A stretch of 64,000 nt of DNA from Wolfiporia cocos (Eukaryota; Basidiomycota; Agaricomycetes; Polyporales; Phaeolaceae): contig JACCLO010000014.1 of NCBI GenBank assembly GCA_029448655.1, positions 1,426,001 to 1,490,000 of the forward strand. The letters run 5' to 3'. Shown here piece by piece: positions 1 through 10,500 of this stretch. The position numbers and the translations under genes were made by a program. A model generated the notes under the pieces. The model ran no database searches. It saw only the letters and a program-made list of their open reading frames with translations, and was not told where the DNA came from. Each line of letters starts with the position of its first letter. Position 1 is the stretch's first letter.

Positions 1-3000
1 GCAGCGGCTCTATACTCCCGAAGAGTACGAAGCGATCCGACGCTTCGCAAAAGATAACCCTAGGATCATAGGAAAGAAAGGAGAGACGCGAAAGAAGTTC
101 CGAACAAAGATACAAATCATCAACGCTGTCAGGAAAGCGCTGACGAAATCTCAGGAATTCGCACAAAAAACCCCAGAACCAGAACGAACGATTGAAGAGA
201 TGGTCCCGAAACACCTACTGGACTTCGCCAAGGTGTTCAGTAAGGAGTCCGCAGCAGCGTTCCCCCCATCAAGACCATGGGACCACCAAAGTCTATGCAC
301 TCTCGCCTAAAGAGCAACAGGCGCTGGACGAATTCCTAAAAGAAAACTTGGCCAAGGGATTCATAGTCCCTTCGAAATCCCCGATGGCGTCACCATTCTT
401 TTTCGTCCCAAAGAAAGACAGCGGCCTACGACCCTGTCAAGATTATCGATATCTGAACGAAGGGACGATAAAGAACGTCTATCCCTTACCATTGATCTCA
501 GAGCTCCTGGAAAAGCTAAAAGGAGCAAAGATATTCACAAAAATGGACCTTAGAGCGGGATACAACAACGTGCGAATTAAAAAGGGAGACGAATGGAAAG
601 CGGCCTTCAAAACAAACCGAGGGTTGTACGAGCCCACGGTTATGTTTTTCGGATTATGCAATGCACCCGGGACCTTTCAGGCAATGATGAACGAAATCCT
701 GAAAGAAGAAATCCTCGAAGGATGGGTGCTTGTTTATATGGACGACATCCTCATTTTCTCAGAAGACGAGAGAATACACAAAGAACGGGAGCGGCGGATC
801 CTTCAGAGATTGGTGGATAACCATCTCTTTGTGAAACCCGAGAAATGCGCCTTCGGTGTCGACAGAGTCGAATTCCTGGGACTAGTCATCACCCCAGGAA
901 ATATCCAGATGGACCCAGCGAAACTCAATGGGATTAAGGAGTGGCCGACTCCCCGAAATCTCAAAGAAGTCAGATCCTTCCTAGGATTTGCGAACTTCTA
1001 TCGGAAATTTATCGATCACTACTCTACGCACGCCCGACCCTTGGTAGACCTCACAAAAACGGTCACAGGGACAGGGTTCCAATGGACGGAGAAAGAACAG
1101 ACAGCATTCGAATTTATGAAGAAAGCATTCACGACGGCGCCCGCACTAGGAACACCAGACAAGGAGAAACCGTTCATCCTTGAAACAGATGCATCCCAGT
1201 TCGCCACAGGAGCAGTACTGAAACAGATAGATGAAACAGGGAGCGAACGGCCGGTGGGATATCTCTCACAATCCCTGACACCAACAGAACGGAACTACGA
1301 AATCTACGATCGCGAACTACTCGGAATAGTCCAAGCATTAGAAGAATGGCGGCACCTATTGGAAGGAGCACCGCATCGGATCTTGATCCGAAGTGATCAT
1401 CAGAACCTGACGTACTGGAGAAGCGCACAGCGCCTAAATCGGCGACAAGCGAGATGGCATCTATTCCTTTCGCAATTCGACCTGAAATTACAGCACGTCC
1501 CCGGAAGGAAACTAGTCATGGCCGACACACTTTCCAGGTTGTACCACCTGGACGAAAGCAACGAAGACAACGAGGGAATCACCATGATTCCAGACGAACT
1601 CGTCGTCCACGCAATCCAGATCCCGATCATTGATCAAATCAAGAATGCCAACGATCGAGATGAATCTGCGGAACAGGCGATCCGTGCTTTAGGGGGCACA
1701 GGCGAATTCCCCGCAAGAACTACCGCAGATAAATGGCAACAAACGGATGGGATACTGCTCTACAGAGGCAGGATGTACGTGCCAAGGGACGAGGGCCTTC
1801 GACGGGACGTCATCTCAAAATACCACGACACGATCCCGGCCGGACACCCTGGGATCTGGGGTACAACAGTACAGATTACGACCCACTTTTGGTGGCCCGA
1901 CATGAGAACAATGATAGCGGAATACGTCCGGGGCTGTGCAATCTGTCAACAGATGAAACCTGATAGGAATCCACTGAAACCCCCTTTGCAACCAATACCG
2001 ACACGGGAAGACGCCCTCCCCTTCTCACAGTGCTCGGTCGATTTTGTCACCGACCTGCCAAGAGTCGGAAAGTATGACTCCATGATGGTGATTGTCGACC
2101 ATGGCCTATCCAAGGCCATCTCTCTCACCCCATGCGACAAAACAATCACGAGCGAAGGGGCGGCAGAGATATTTCACCGAAAAATCTACTCGCTATATGG
2201 CATCCCCCGAAAGATCATTTCAGACAGAGGACCGCAGTTTGCATCAAAGCTTTTCAAGGAATTATGCAAGCTGCAGGGAACAGAATCAGCGATGAGTACG
2301 GCGTACCATCCACAGACCGACGGACAGACAGAAAGAATGAATCAACAGATCGAAGTATACCTTCGTATCTATTGCATGAACGACCCATTCCAATGGGTAC
2401 AACGACTGCCTGACGTCGAATTTGCACACAATACCAGACGAACCGAAAACCGGCCAGCGCCACTCGAAATAATCCTAGGATATGTCCCGAGAGGATTCCC
2501 AGACTATGACCGAGTAGGGAACATCCCGGCAGCTGTCGACAGGATCAAGAAGATCAAAGAGGCGCGAAAGATGGCATTCATCGCGCATGAATTAGCCCAG
2601 AAAAGAATGGCAGGGCGGTTCCTCAGAGAACTGCCGAAGCTTGAGAAAGGGGATAAGGTCTGGCTCGACGCAAGGAACCTAACAATCCCCTACGAATCTA
2701 ACAAGCTGGCACCAAAAAGAGAAGGACCCTTCACTATCATAGAAAAGATGGGACCCACGACATACCGGCTGCAATTACCAACGAGCTGGAAAGTTCATCC
2801 GGTATTCCACGCCGCCTTACTAAAACCATTCAAAGAAACAAGGGTGCACGGACCCAATTACTTACGGCCGCCACCTGATATCATCAAGGGACAGGAAGAA
2901 TACGAGGTCGAAGCCATCTTGGCTGATAGATGGAAAGGAAAGAAGCATCAATACTTCGTCAAGTGGAAAGGCTATGCCACGGCCGACAATTCATGGGAAG

Positions 3001-3097
3001 ACGAAGCAAACTTGGAGCACTCCAGGGAGCTGATAAAAGACTACCACAGAACGAGAGTCAGGACAACCCCGACACTCGAAAACAGGACAGTAATAGT

Positions 3098-4872
3098 ATG
3101 TCGACGACTCGCCACCAACTCCCCCGCCGTACCACAACCCCCGGCGATGCAGATCGACGAGAAGGCCGACCGCGAGGTACGCCAACAAGAAGGTACTCCC
3201 CCCAGCATCTACAGATTAGACACGCCCTCCTCTGGTACAGGGCCGAGGGACCTTTTGCTGGCCGAACCGATGGCTGGTCGGCCCTCTTCGACATCGCGCA
3301 GGATCTCACCCACGTCTACAGCTCATACCAGAACATTACCGAGGACCTCGTCCAAATGGAGGGGCAGATCAGGGTGCAGAGAGAGGGACTCGAGCTACTC
3401 ACCGACAGACTTATCGACAGATTGGCCGCCACCACGACGGCCCGACTACGACATGCGCTCAACGACTTCGAGGATCGCGAGCACGCTACTCCCAGTCGAC
3501 CCGAATTGTTACGGGTCGAATACCCGTTCGTATATTCGAGTCGCGAATATAGATCGTTCTTCTGCACGTAGGCGTGTAGCCGTATGCAAGGCAAATACTC
3601 GTTAGATGCCTTCAGGTCCTAAGTGAAGTTCTTAGGAGATCGGTTAATATCCAATACGCGTTAGAGGATATAATCTGTTCAGATGCAAGTCTAATAGAAT
3701 ATAAGACTCGCCTAAGTCCGAGAAGTCAGTGTGCACTTCGAGGACTTAGTTGTTCAGTTGCTCGAGTGAGAAATACTGAGCGTAGTTTCCTACGTTTGAG
3801 AACGAGTATAAGACTTCTTGTTTATACAACAAGGTCGAGCTGAAGAGCCTCGACAGTAAGTACATGAGTTTATATACTACGTTGGGTTTTAGGGGTCACG
3901 CCCGTCCCAGATGTCACCGATACTATCTACGCTATAGTACCAAACGTTTGATAGGTATGTAGTGATATACCTGAGACGATAGATAGGAATGATGGCGGTT
4001 GAACACCATCTATCCGCTAATAAACGATGAACACAAAATGGTGGCAGAGTTGGATCTGCCAAAGATGAAACGCGCCCTATAGACTAGTACAACCGGGGAT
4101 GCGCCCAGTAGAGTCACGAGTAGCCAGGGGAGTTGGTTGCGCAACAAGTCCCTGTATCGTATTCGCCCAATGGTGAGTTCTGTCGATATTCGAAAAATTA
4201 GAATAACCGTAACACGAATACACACCGCGACCCGCCCGCTTTTTCACCCCCGACGAACGACGCCGAGTTGCAAGGCCGTTTAATTTTATGGAGGGCGATA
4301 GAGTATTATTTCCGTTGCCTACCGAGACTCAGAGGGCCCGCCGAACAGGAGTTAGAGACCCGACGCCACGTATTTCTGGTATGGGAGGCAACGGGAGACG
4401 TGAACCACCTGCACACCCGACGAGCCCTAGGGCTACCCCAGCGCGACAGCGAAGAGCGAATAGCACGCCGCCTATTCGACGATCTCCTTCAGTGCAGAGT
4501 ATTACCCGCGAGGAGTTTGAGCGAGGTGCGAGGGAGCATGAACGAGACACCGCCTCCCTACCAACATGGGCCGCACAAAACCTCCACCGAGCCGCACACC
4601 ACTGGAGGTACCGACATAACGAATACCTCCGCGATATCCCTTCCCTACGGGTACCAGCGAGGCCCTCACCCGAACAGCCATGTCGACAGTGTGGTTCCGC
4701 TAACCACTGGATCCTCGACTGCCCCGATTATATTTGCAGAACTTGTGGGCTCAATCAACCAGGTCATCGACAGAATGAATGCCGCCAACACTTCGTATGG
4801 CGAACTCCTACGACCCCGTCCCTCAGCGGGAACGGCGACATCTACAACGAACAGGACGCCGAGGCACTCTGA
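3098..4872 (+). pseudogene. Overlapping 3' ORF of element A with coiled coil and two zinc knuckles, split by solo LTR
   Basis: This second frame overlaps the pol tail. It is open from ATG 3098 (an earlier in-frame ATG lies at 2930, inside the chromodomain) to 3506, and again from 4220 to the stop at 4870-4872. The two parts are in phase once the LTR insertion is ignored, giving about 354 codons. The N-terminal half is acidic/amphipathic and looks coiled-coil forming (about 3250-3480). The C-terminal half has two Cys/His clusters: C-X2-C-X4-H-X4-C near 4680-4722 and C-X2-C-X6-H-X4-C near 4736-4785. The first is a canonical retroviral-type zinc knuckle, normally found in Gag nucleocapsid. Its place downstream of pol is unusual. 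It could be a displaced nucleocapsid or an accessory ORF. Function unknown. Confidence 0.6.
3507..4214 (-). repeat. Solo LTR, element A family (708 bp), inverted, inside element A
   Basis: The repeat has TGTTACGGG and CCGTAACA ends and is flanked on both sides by CGAAT (3502-3506 and 4215-4219), a clean 5-bp target duplication. It is the reverse complement of the 3' LTR at 4927-5633. There is no internal region, so it most likely arose by LTR-LTR recombination after a separate insertion into this copy of element A. Confidence 0.93.
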
Positions 4873-4913
4873 AGAGGGGAACTTGGAAAATTCGTCGAGG
4901 CCGACGAATGCTT

Positions 4914-4922
4914 AGGGAGGGG
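4914..4922 (+). promoter_or_regulatory. Polypurine tract of element A
   Basis: The purine run AGGGAGGGG sits four bases (CTGA) before the LTR start at 4927. Element B has the same layout: purine run, TGA, then TGT. It would prime plus-strand DNA synthesis. It also overlaps the last two bases of the TAG that closes the extended pol frame. Confidence 0.75.
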
Positions 4923-4926
4923 CTGA

Positions 4927-5633
4927 TGTTACGGTTATTTTGATTTTTCGAATATCGACAGAACTCACCACTGGGCGAATACGATACAGGGACTTGTTGC
5001 GCAACCAACCCCCCTGGCCACTCGTGATCTTACTGGGCGCATCCCCAGTTGTACTAGTCTGTAGGGCTCGTTTCATCTTTGGCAGATCCAACTCTGCCAC
5101 CGTTTCATGTTCATCGTTTATTAGCTGATAGATGGCGTTCAACCGCCATCATCCCTATCTATTGTCTCAGATATATCACTCCATACTTATCAAACGTTTG
5201 GGACTATAGCGTAGATAGTATCGGTGGCATCTGGGACAGACTTGACCCCTGAAACCTAGCGTAGTATAAAACGCATGTACTTACCGTCGAGGCTCTTCAG
5301 CTCGACCTTGTTGTATAAACAAGAAGTCTTATACTCGTTCTCAAACGTAGGAAACTACGCTCAGTATTTCTCACTCGAGCAACTGAACAACTAAGTCCTC
5401 GAAGTGCACACTGACTTCTCGGACTTAGGCGAGTCTTATATTCCATTCGACTCGCACTTGAACAGATTATATCCTCTAACGTGTATTGGATATTAACCGA
5501 TCTCCTAAGGACTTCACTTAGGACCCGAAGGCATCTAACGAGTATTTGCCTTGCATACGGCGACGTGCCTACGTGCAGAAGAACGATCTATATTCGCGAC
5601 TCGAATATACGAACGGGTATTCGACCCGTAACA
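4927..5633 (+). repeat. 3' LTR of element A (707 bp)
   Basis: The LTR starts TGTTACGG and ends CCGTAACA. It lies directly downstream of a polypurine tract in the same orientation as pol, which identifies it as the true 3' LTR and sets the orientation of the family. A TATA-like stretch (GTATAAAA) lies near 5263. Related solo copies occur at 3507, 19230 and 20839. Confidence 0.88.
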
Positions 5634-7012
5634 ACATGCTGGTACTGAGGAATGGCATCTACTGAGAATGTGGACTGGCCAGTATGGGCCGTGCGTGATC
5701 GAGCGTGATTGGCTGCAATCGGTGGGGCACTTCCTGTGACTGCTAGGGTTCTCAGTCGTACAGGGTATATCCCTGGAGTTTAGGGCCTTCCGTGGGCCAT
5801 AGTGTAGTGCTAAGGGGTTTCAGGCCTCCCATAGGCCATTGTCCGTATGGTACATAGTCCATGCCAGTAATGGCATGAGTCCATGGTCAGTAATGACTGT
5901 GTAGCCGGTAATGGCTGTAGTTTGTGGAGACGGGAGGCATAGGGTTCGGTTGGTTGGGTGAACAGGTCCTAGCCATGAGTCTGTGTGGTCGTGACATGAT
6001 GAGGTGTGGTCTAGATAGCAAGGGGGTTGGTTGGGTTAGGTGCTACTAGGCTCATCGTACTTGGTTGTGGTCACGTGACTGCTATTGGCTTTGTGGTGGA
6101 CTGGACGTGTGGTCTGGGACTAGGGGTATCAGGTGTGGCTGGTGATACTGTTAGCTAGTGCCCATGATGGTTCGTATGTAGGGCTTGGATCTAGCTGAGG
6201 CATTGGGTTTCCAGCGTCGGGGGTGCTCTCAATGATCGGAAAAGGTACTGTGCTTAGAGGCTTAAAATTGGTGTGTGACAGGGGCATCCAAGGCTGATGA
6301 GGCCAAGACAAGTCTGAGGTTCGCTCAAGACTGTCGGCCAATTATGTAGACTATACTATTTGTACATGTTAGCGTGCATGGGCTGTAAGGCCATTGACAC
6401 AGGTATATGACTGGTCTAGCTACGGGGCTGGTATGGTATTGGAGCGTGGGCTATGTGAGATGGTCATGGTGACATAGTGGGATCAGACCCAGATCGGTGG
6501 TTCTCATTGATCAGGGGTTCACCAGTAATGGCAGTGTTCTAAGTCCATGATTGGGGTTTCTAGCATGATTGGGGCCAATGCTGGTAATGGTGGGGTTAGC
6601 AGTCCATGATCGGTGATGTAGCTAGTGATTGTGGACTGGCCGGCAATGGCCTTGGGTGATTTAGCATGATTGGCTGTGATCAGTGCATAGCGCCTTGCAA
6701 CTGCTAGGGTTCTCAGTCATACAAGGGCTGCCCGAGGTTGGTGTTCCTCATAGACCTGGGCGCTATGGAGTTTAGGGCCTTCTGTAGGCCATAGTTTGTA
6801 CTGTACAAGTCCATGCTAGTAATGGTGTGTAGTCCGTGGTCGGTAATGACTGTAGTTCGTGGATACGGGAGGTGTAGGGATTGGTTGGTTGGGTGGACGT
6901 AGTCTGGTGGTCCTAGCTGTGAGTCTTACTATGTGTCGAACACGTGTGAGGTGCAGTTCAGCCAAGAGTTCACCATTCTTCACTTCCTCAACTCACCTGA
7001 ACTGTGCTCCCA
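5634..7012. repeat. Non-coding degenerate repeat tract with about 320-bp direct repeats
   Basis: No gene is seen here apart from the kinase remnant at the right end. The stretch 5671-6008 recurs with many differences at about 6632-6952 (offset about 961 bp). Shared landmarks are TGGACTGGCC, CTGCTAGGGTTCTCAGTC, GTTTAGGGCCTTC and GGTTGGTTGGGTG. Short GGTAATGG / CCATGNTNGG words recur between and within the copies (for example 5860-5920 and 6520-6620). It could be old, diverged transposon or satellite sequence. No open frame in it looks protein-like. Confidence 0.55.
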
Positions 7013-7017
7013 ACCAC

Positions 7018-7400
7018 TGTCACGGGCAAAAGCTTTCCCTAACGACAACGAGGTCGATCCGGTCCCCCGAGTCCCCAAGCCCAGCCAGGCCCGGATCATA
7101 CCATGGAAGGAGCCCAATAACGCCTAGATAACAATACAAGGCCCGGTTCCCACACGGCCACGATGACCGCTACGTATTTGATATATCCTACGCTTCTATG
7201 TTTCAGAGTCTGGCTTAGACCCCTACCTTAGTCTCGCACCAGACTCCCTAGTTACCACATATGGTCATTATAGTACAAACATGTACAAACAGCCTACTAG
7301 CATAATAGCAGGCCTCGTTCAGCTGGTAACCCCAGTCTGAACTTGGCGTTCATCCACTTCGCTCCCCTCAGTTCGCTCTAAGGTTTTAGTGGCCTTGTCA
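7018..7400 (+). repeat. 5' LTR of element B (383 bp)
   Basis: The LTR starts TGTCACGGGC and ends GGCCTTGTCA. By eye it is identical to the 3' LTR at 14314-14696. If the self-primer mapping is right, the transcript starts near 7334, so U3 is about 316 bp and the stretch from transcript start to LTR end about 67 bp. Confidence 0.95.
7334..7344 (+). other. Self-primer sequence (inferred RNA 5' end) of element B
   Basis: AGTCTGAACTT inside the LTR is the exact reverse complement of the primer-binding site at 7402-7412, and the flanking bases do not pair. In the fission yeast element Tf1, the first 11 nt of the RNA fold back onto the PBS and are cleaved to prime reverse transcription. By analogy, transcription should start at or near 7334. 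Confidence 0.75.
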
Positions 7401-7401
7401 T

Positions 7402-7412
7402 AAGTTCAGACT
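7402..7412 (+). other. Primer-binding site of element B (self-priming type)
   Basis: AAGTTCAGACT begins one base after the 5' LTR. It does not start with TGG, so it does not look like a tRNA 3'-end PBS. It pairs over 11 nt with 7334-7344 in the LTR, as in the Tf1/sushi group of Gypsy elements. Confidence 0.78.
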
Positions 7413-7598
7413 CCCCCTACTGTCGACGATTATCCCGACAGTTTTATTATCCATTATCAACAAACAAAGTTTCGCCAAAACGACGATCCTACACCTATCC
7501 AACCCCTCCAGACCGGAGGAAAAGTTCTTTTTCGATTCTCTTAGAATCCCGTTCTGCGTACACACACCCGGAGCTTACATAAGCCGACAGTACATACG

Positions 7599-10500
7599 AT
7601 GGAACGCGAAGCACACAGCCCAGCTCCTTCGACTTCGTATGTGGGCGCAGGACTGCGAGAGGAAAGAAGCGTCGGTAGTCACCGACCAGGATGGAACGCA
7701 CGTAGACCGAGTACTCAACCGGAGACGGAGGAGACTAGTCAACAAAGAGCGAGACGCCTTAAGACAAAGGCGCCTCAACATGGGTGGGAGAAGTATGTAG
7801 GTGGCATACTCGACGTCCCCTCACAATACGCCCTGCGCGTCGCCGACAGCATGCGCGAGGAGAGAGACACAGCCGACCGCGAGGAGTACGAGAGGCTAAG
7901 AAGAAAGTTCGAAGGTGCGCCGTCACAAGCGTACATCGAAGAAGAGGATGAAGACGACCACGGCTACACCACCGCGGGCGAGATGGAGGTAGACTGGCCA
8001 TTGCGAAGGAAGCCCTTTGCAGGGGCCGGGGAAGACGAGCTACCCCCAATCTTCAATTTAGATATCCGAGACAACGAGGACGGGATGAATACCCAACAAC
8101 CACCCGTCCACACCCACATCCTCACACCACCACCAATCGTTCCAGCCGCGGAACGCGCCCCGGAGCGGGTAAGACTAACCTGGGAAGAAGACGAGTATCC
8201 CTCACGACCCACGTCCCCCAACTTCCCTCATCGCGTAGCCCTATACGCAGAAGCACTCCACAAGCTTCGATATTGGGACGACGAGAAGGTCGGAGACTAC
8301 ATACACGGCGCGGTAGGTCTCCAACACAAAACCCGCGATATGGAAAGACGAGCGGCAGAGCGACTCGCTCCTCTCGACGAAGATTCCGACACGCCGTCGC
8401 CCAACAAACGCATGGGCGGCACCCTACCACCACCAGAACGCGCTCCGGCTCCCAGCCCGAAAACCCGCTCAGGGTACCATGCATTAGACACGGAACCCGC
8501 GTACCAAGGGGAGTTTGACATCCTCAGGGTACGAGAGCAGCGTAACGTACCGCCTAAATGGCAAATCCCACAGGTCAGCGAAAGACGCCGCGAGACCTTC
8601 ACACCAATACCAACGACGCGCAACCCACCCATCTACTCCCAGTCTCGGAGACGAACGGTAAAAGAACCGCCAATCTTTGATGACGACAAAGTCAAATTCC
8701 GCGACTGGTGGATGCGGATGATACAGTACCTGGCCTCGCAGCGTCAGTACATGGAAACGTCGCACGATCGCATCGAGTGCGCCATGTCGTACATCAGAGG
8801 CGACAAGGTAGACCAATGGTTCGCGAACATGTTCGCAACCTACTTCAACGAAGAAACCGGGTGGTGGGAGATCCACTTCGATTTTTTCAAACAGGAGCTC
8901 TTCACTAGGTTCGAGGACCCTGACAGAGAAAAGCGGGCACGACGACAGCTCACCGCCCTTAAAATGGTATTCGGTAAGTCAAACGAATACTTCACCGAGA
9001 TCGAAACGCTGTGCCGAGAAGCAGGAGTCGACATGGACAACGAATTCGTCTTGCAGGCGGTGGAGAAGAACGTACCCTCCTCCGTCTACGAACCCGTGTA
9101 CGCCTCGTTCTCGACCCAGCGCGACTTCCATCACAGGAAGGTGCCGGTACCCAAAAGGTACCAACCTTGGAAGGAGGCCATCATGGACTTCGACCAAGCC
9201 CTGTGGAGACGCGCCCAGGACCGCGCAGAGCAGAAGGGCGAGGAGGCGAAGACCAAGGGTAAGGAGAAAAAGAAAGACTCCAACACCCCCAAGAAGGTCT
9301 ACGACACCCCTGCCGCCGACCGCATCTGCAAGTTCTGCGGAAAGAAAATGGGCGAGCGCCCCACCTCCGCCTGCACATCGCCAACCTGGCACATCCCGAT
9401 GCGCGACGCGGGCTACAAGTACACGCCGGGCAAGTCCTACGCGGCCGCTACAAGCGGCACCACTCAAACTCGGCCATCTGGCTCGAAGCCCGCTAAGCAG
9501 CAGCTTCGAGAGCTAACCGACGAAGAATGGCAGCGCATGGCGGCCGAATACGAAGAAGAGTCGAAAGACTCCAAAAAGACGGAGGTAAGCAAGATCACCT
9601 CGAACCGTTTTCATCTTCTCAACGTCGAAGAAGTAAGCGACGACGATGACCAAGAAGTGTACGGCTCCGCGATGGACATTATGAGTCAAGCGGAGGACTC
9701 AGATTATTCAGACGACGATGCGAGTTCTGTATGTAGCGAAGATTCCTTTTGCACAGCCCAAGAGGAGCTCCGTGAATCCACGGCTCGCCCGGGGGTTAAA
9801 CCGGGGCTTAATTCCTCTTTAGACGACAGAATGAATGTGGATACAGAACCCATCATCGTCTCTGAGGACATAGATATGAAAGACGCGAGCAATCAACCAA
9901 AGAAAAGGAAGATTCGCCGCGTTAAGAAAAAGACAGAGACTCTGGACATCTACCTAGATGATCCACGAGCCACAGTTCCAGAGCAGAAAAGCGACGAAGC
10001 AGCTGGGTACGACTTGTACTCGGCTGAAGAAACCATCGTCCCTGCTCACGGAAAAGAAAACATCGATACTGGCATAAAAATAAGGATGCCCGATGGAGTC
10101 TACGGTCGCATTGCCCCTAGATCAGGGCTTGCGAACAAAGGAATTGACGTCTTGGCCGGTGTAATCGATCAAGATTACACTGGCCGACTGGTCGTAATGC
10201 TAATAAACCATTCCGACACAGATCTAGTCGTCAATTACAAGGATAGGATCGCCCAACTGATCCTGGAACAAAACAAAAACCCCCGCGTCAAGATTGTCAA
10301 ACGTATCCGCGAAACAACGCGTGGTACAGCAGGCTTCGGATCCACAGACAAGATCCGAGGTAGTCACGTCGTGTTTGGACAAGGAAGACGTGGACGACAG
10401 ATAGCAGTCCCCGTCATGATCCACAGTCCACACGAACGCACCATCACAACCACCGCCCTTATCGATTCGGGATCCACAGGATCGGTGGTCGACTACGAGT

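Larger units (their letters stand above)
2..4915 (+). pseudogene. pol: Pol polyprotein of element A (RT-RNase H-integrase-chromodomain), disrupted
   Basis: Reading starts in one frame from the window edge to about 290. An apparent deletion of about 40 bp follows, judged by the missing residues between the WDH and KVYALSP motifs compared with element B. The main frame then runs from there. RT carries YMDD near nt 735. RNase H has ETDAS near 1185. The integrase has an HHCC zinc finger at about 1820-1960 and DDE residues near 2040, 2222 and 2350 (with the HPQTDGQTER motif). A chromodomain lies at about 2898-3047; such domains direct integration to chromatin. The frame then enters the solo LTR and stops at 3603-3605. 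If the LTR is ignored it resumes in phase at 4220 and ends at TAG 4913-4915, abutting the polypurine tract. Not functional as it stands. Confidence 0.88.
1..5633 (+). mobile_element. Ty3/Gypsy chromovirus A, 3' part, degenerate
   Basis: This is the 3' portion of an LTR retrotransposon that begins upstream of the window. Reverse transcriptase, RNase H, integrase and a C-terminal chromodomain come in Ty3/Gypsy order. A polypurine tract and a 707-bp 3' LTR close it at 5633. Because the 5' LTR is missing, its target duplication cannot be checked; the five bases after the LTR are ACATG. The copy looks dead: a deletion shifts the frame near 290, and an inverted solo LTR of the same family sits inside it at 3507-4214. 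Removing that LTR and one copy of its CGAAT duplication leaves two overlapping frames open to the end of the internal region. Confidence 0.9.

Noticed and set aside
3507..5633. One DNA transposon with 700-bp terminal inverted repeats
   Set aside because: The left arm has its own CGAAT duplication on both sides, and the right arm sits directly after a polypurine tract in pol orientation. A solo LTR plus a 3' LTR explains it better. The second pair (19230/20839) likewise has a separate duplication for each arm.
6129..6341. 70-codon minus-strand Pro/Ser-rich frame in the repeat tract
   Set aside because: It lies in degenerate repeats, has no homologous motif and lacks intron borders.
7401..7420. 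tRNA primer-binding site after the 5' LTR
   Set aside because: The sequence lacks the TGG expected opposite a tRNA CCA end. The exact 11-nt match to the LTR fits self-priming.
9011..9467. Open frames of 83 and 162 codons overlapping gag, one on each strand
   Set aside because: They are shadows of the high-GC gag-pol frame, with no motifs of their own.
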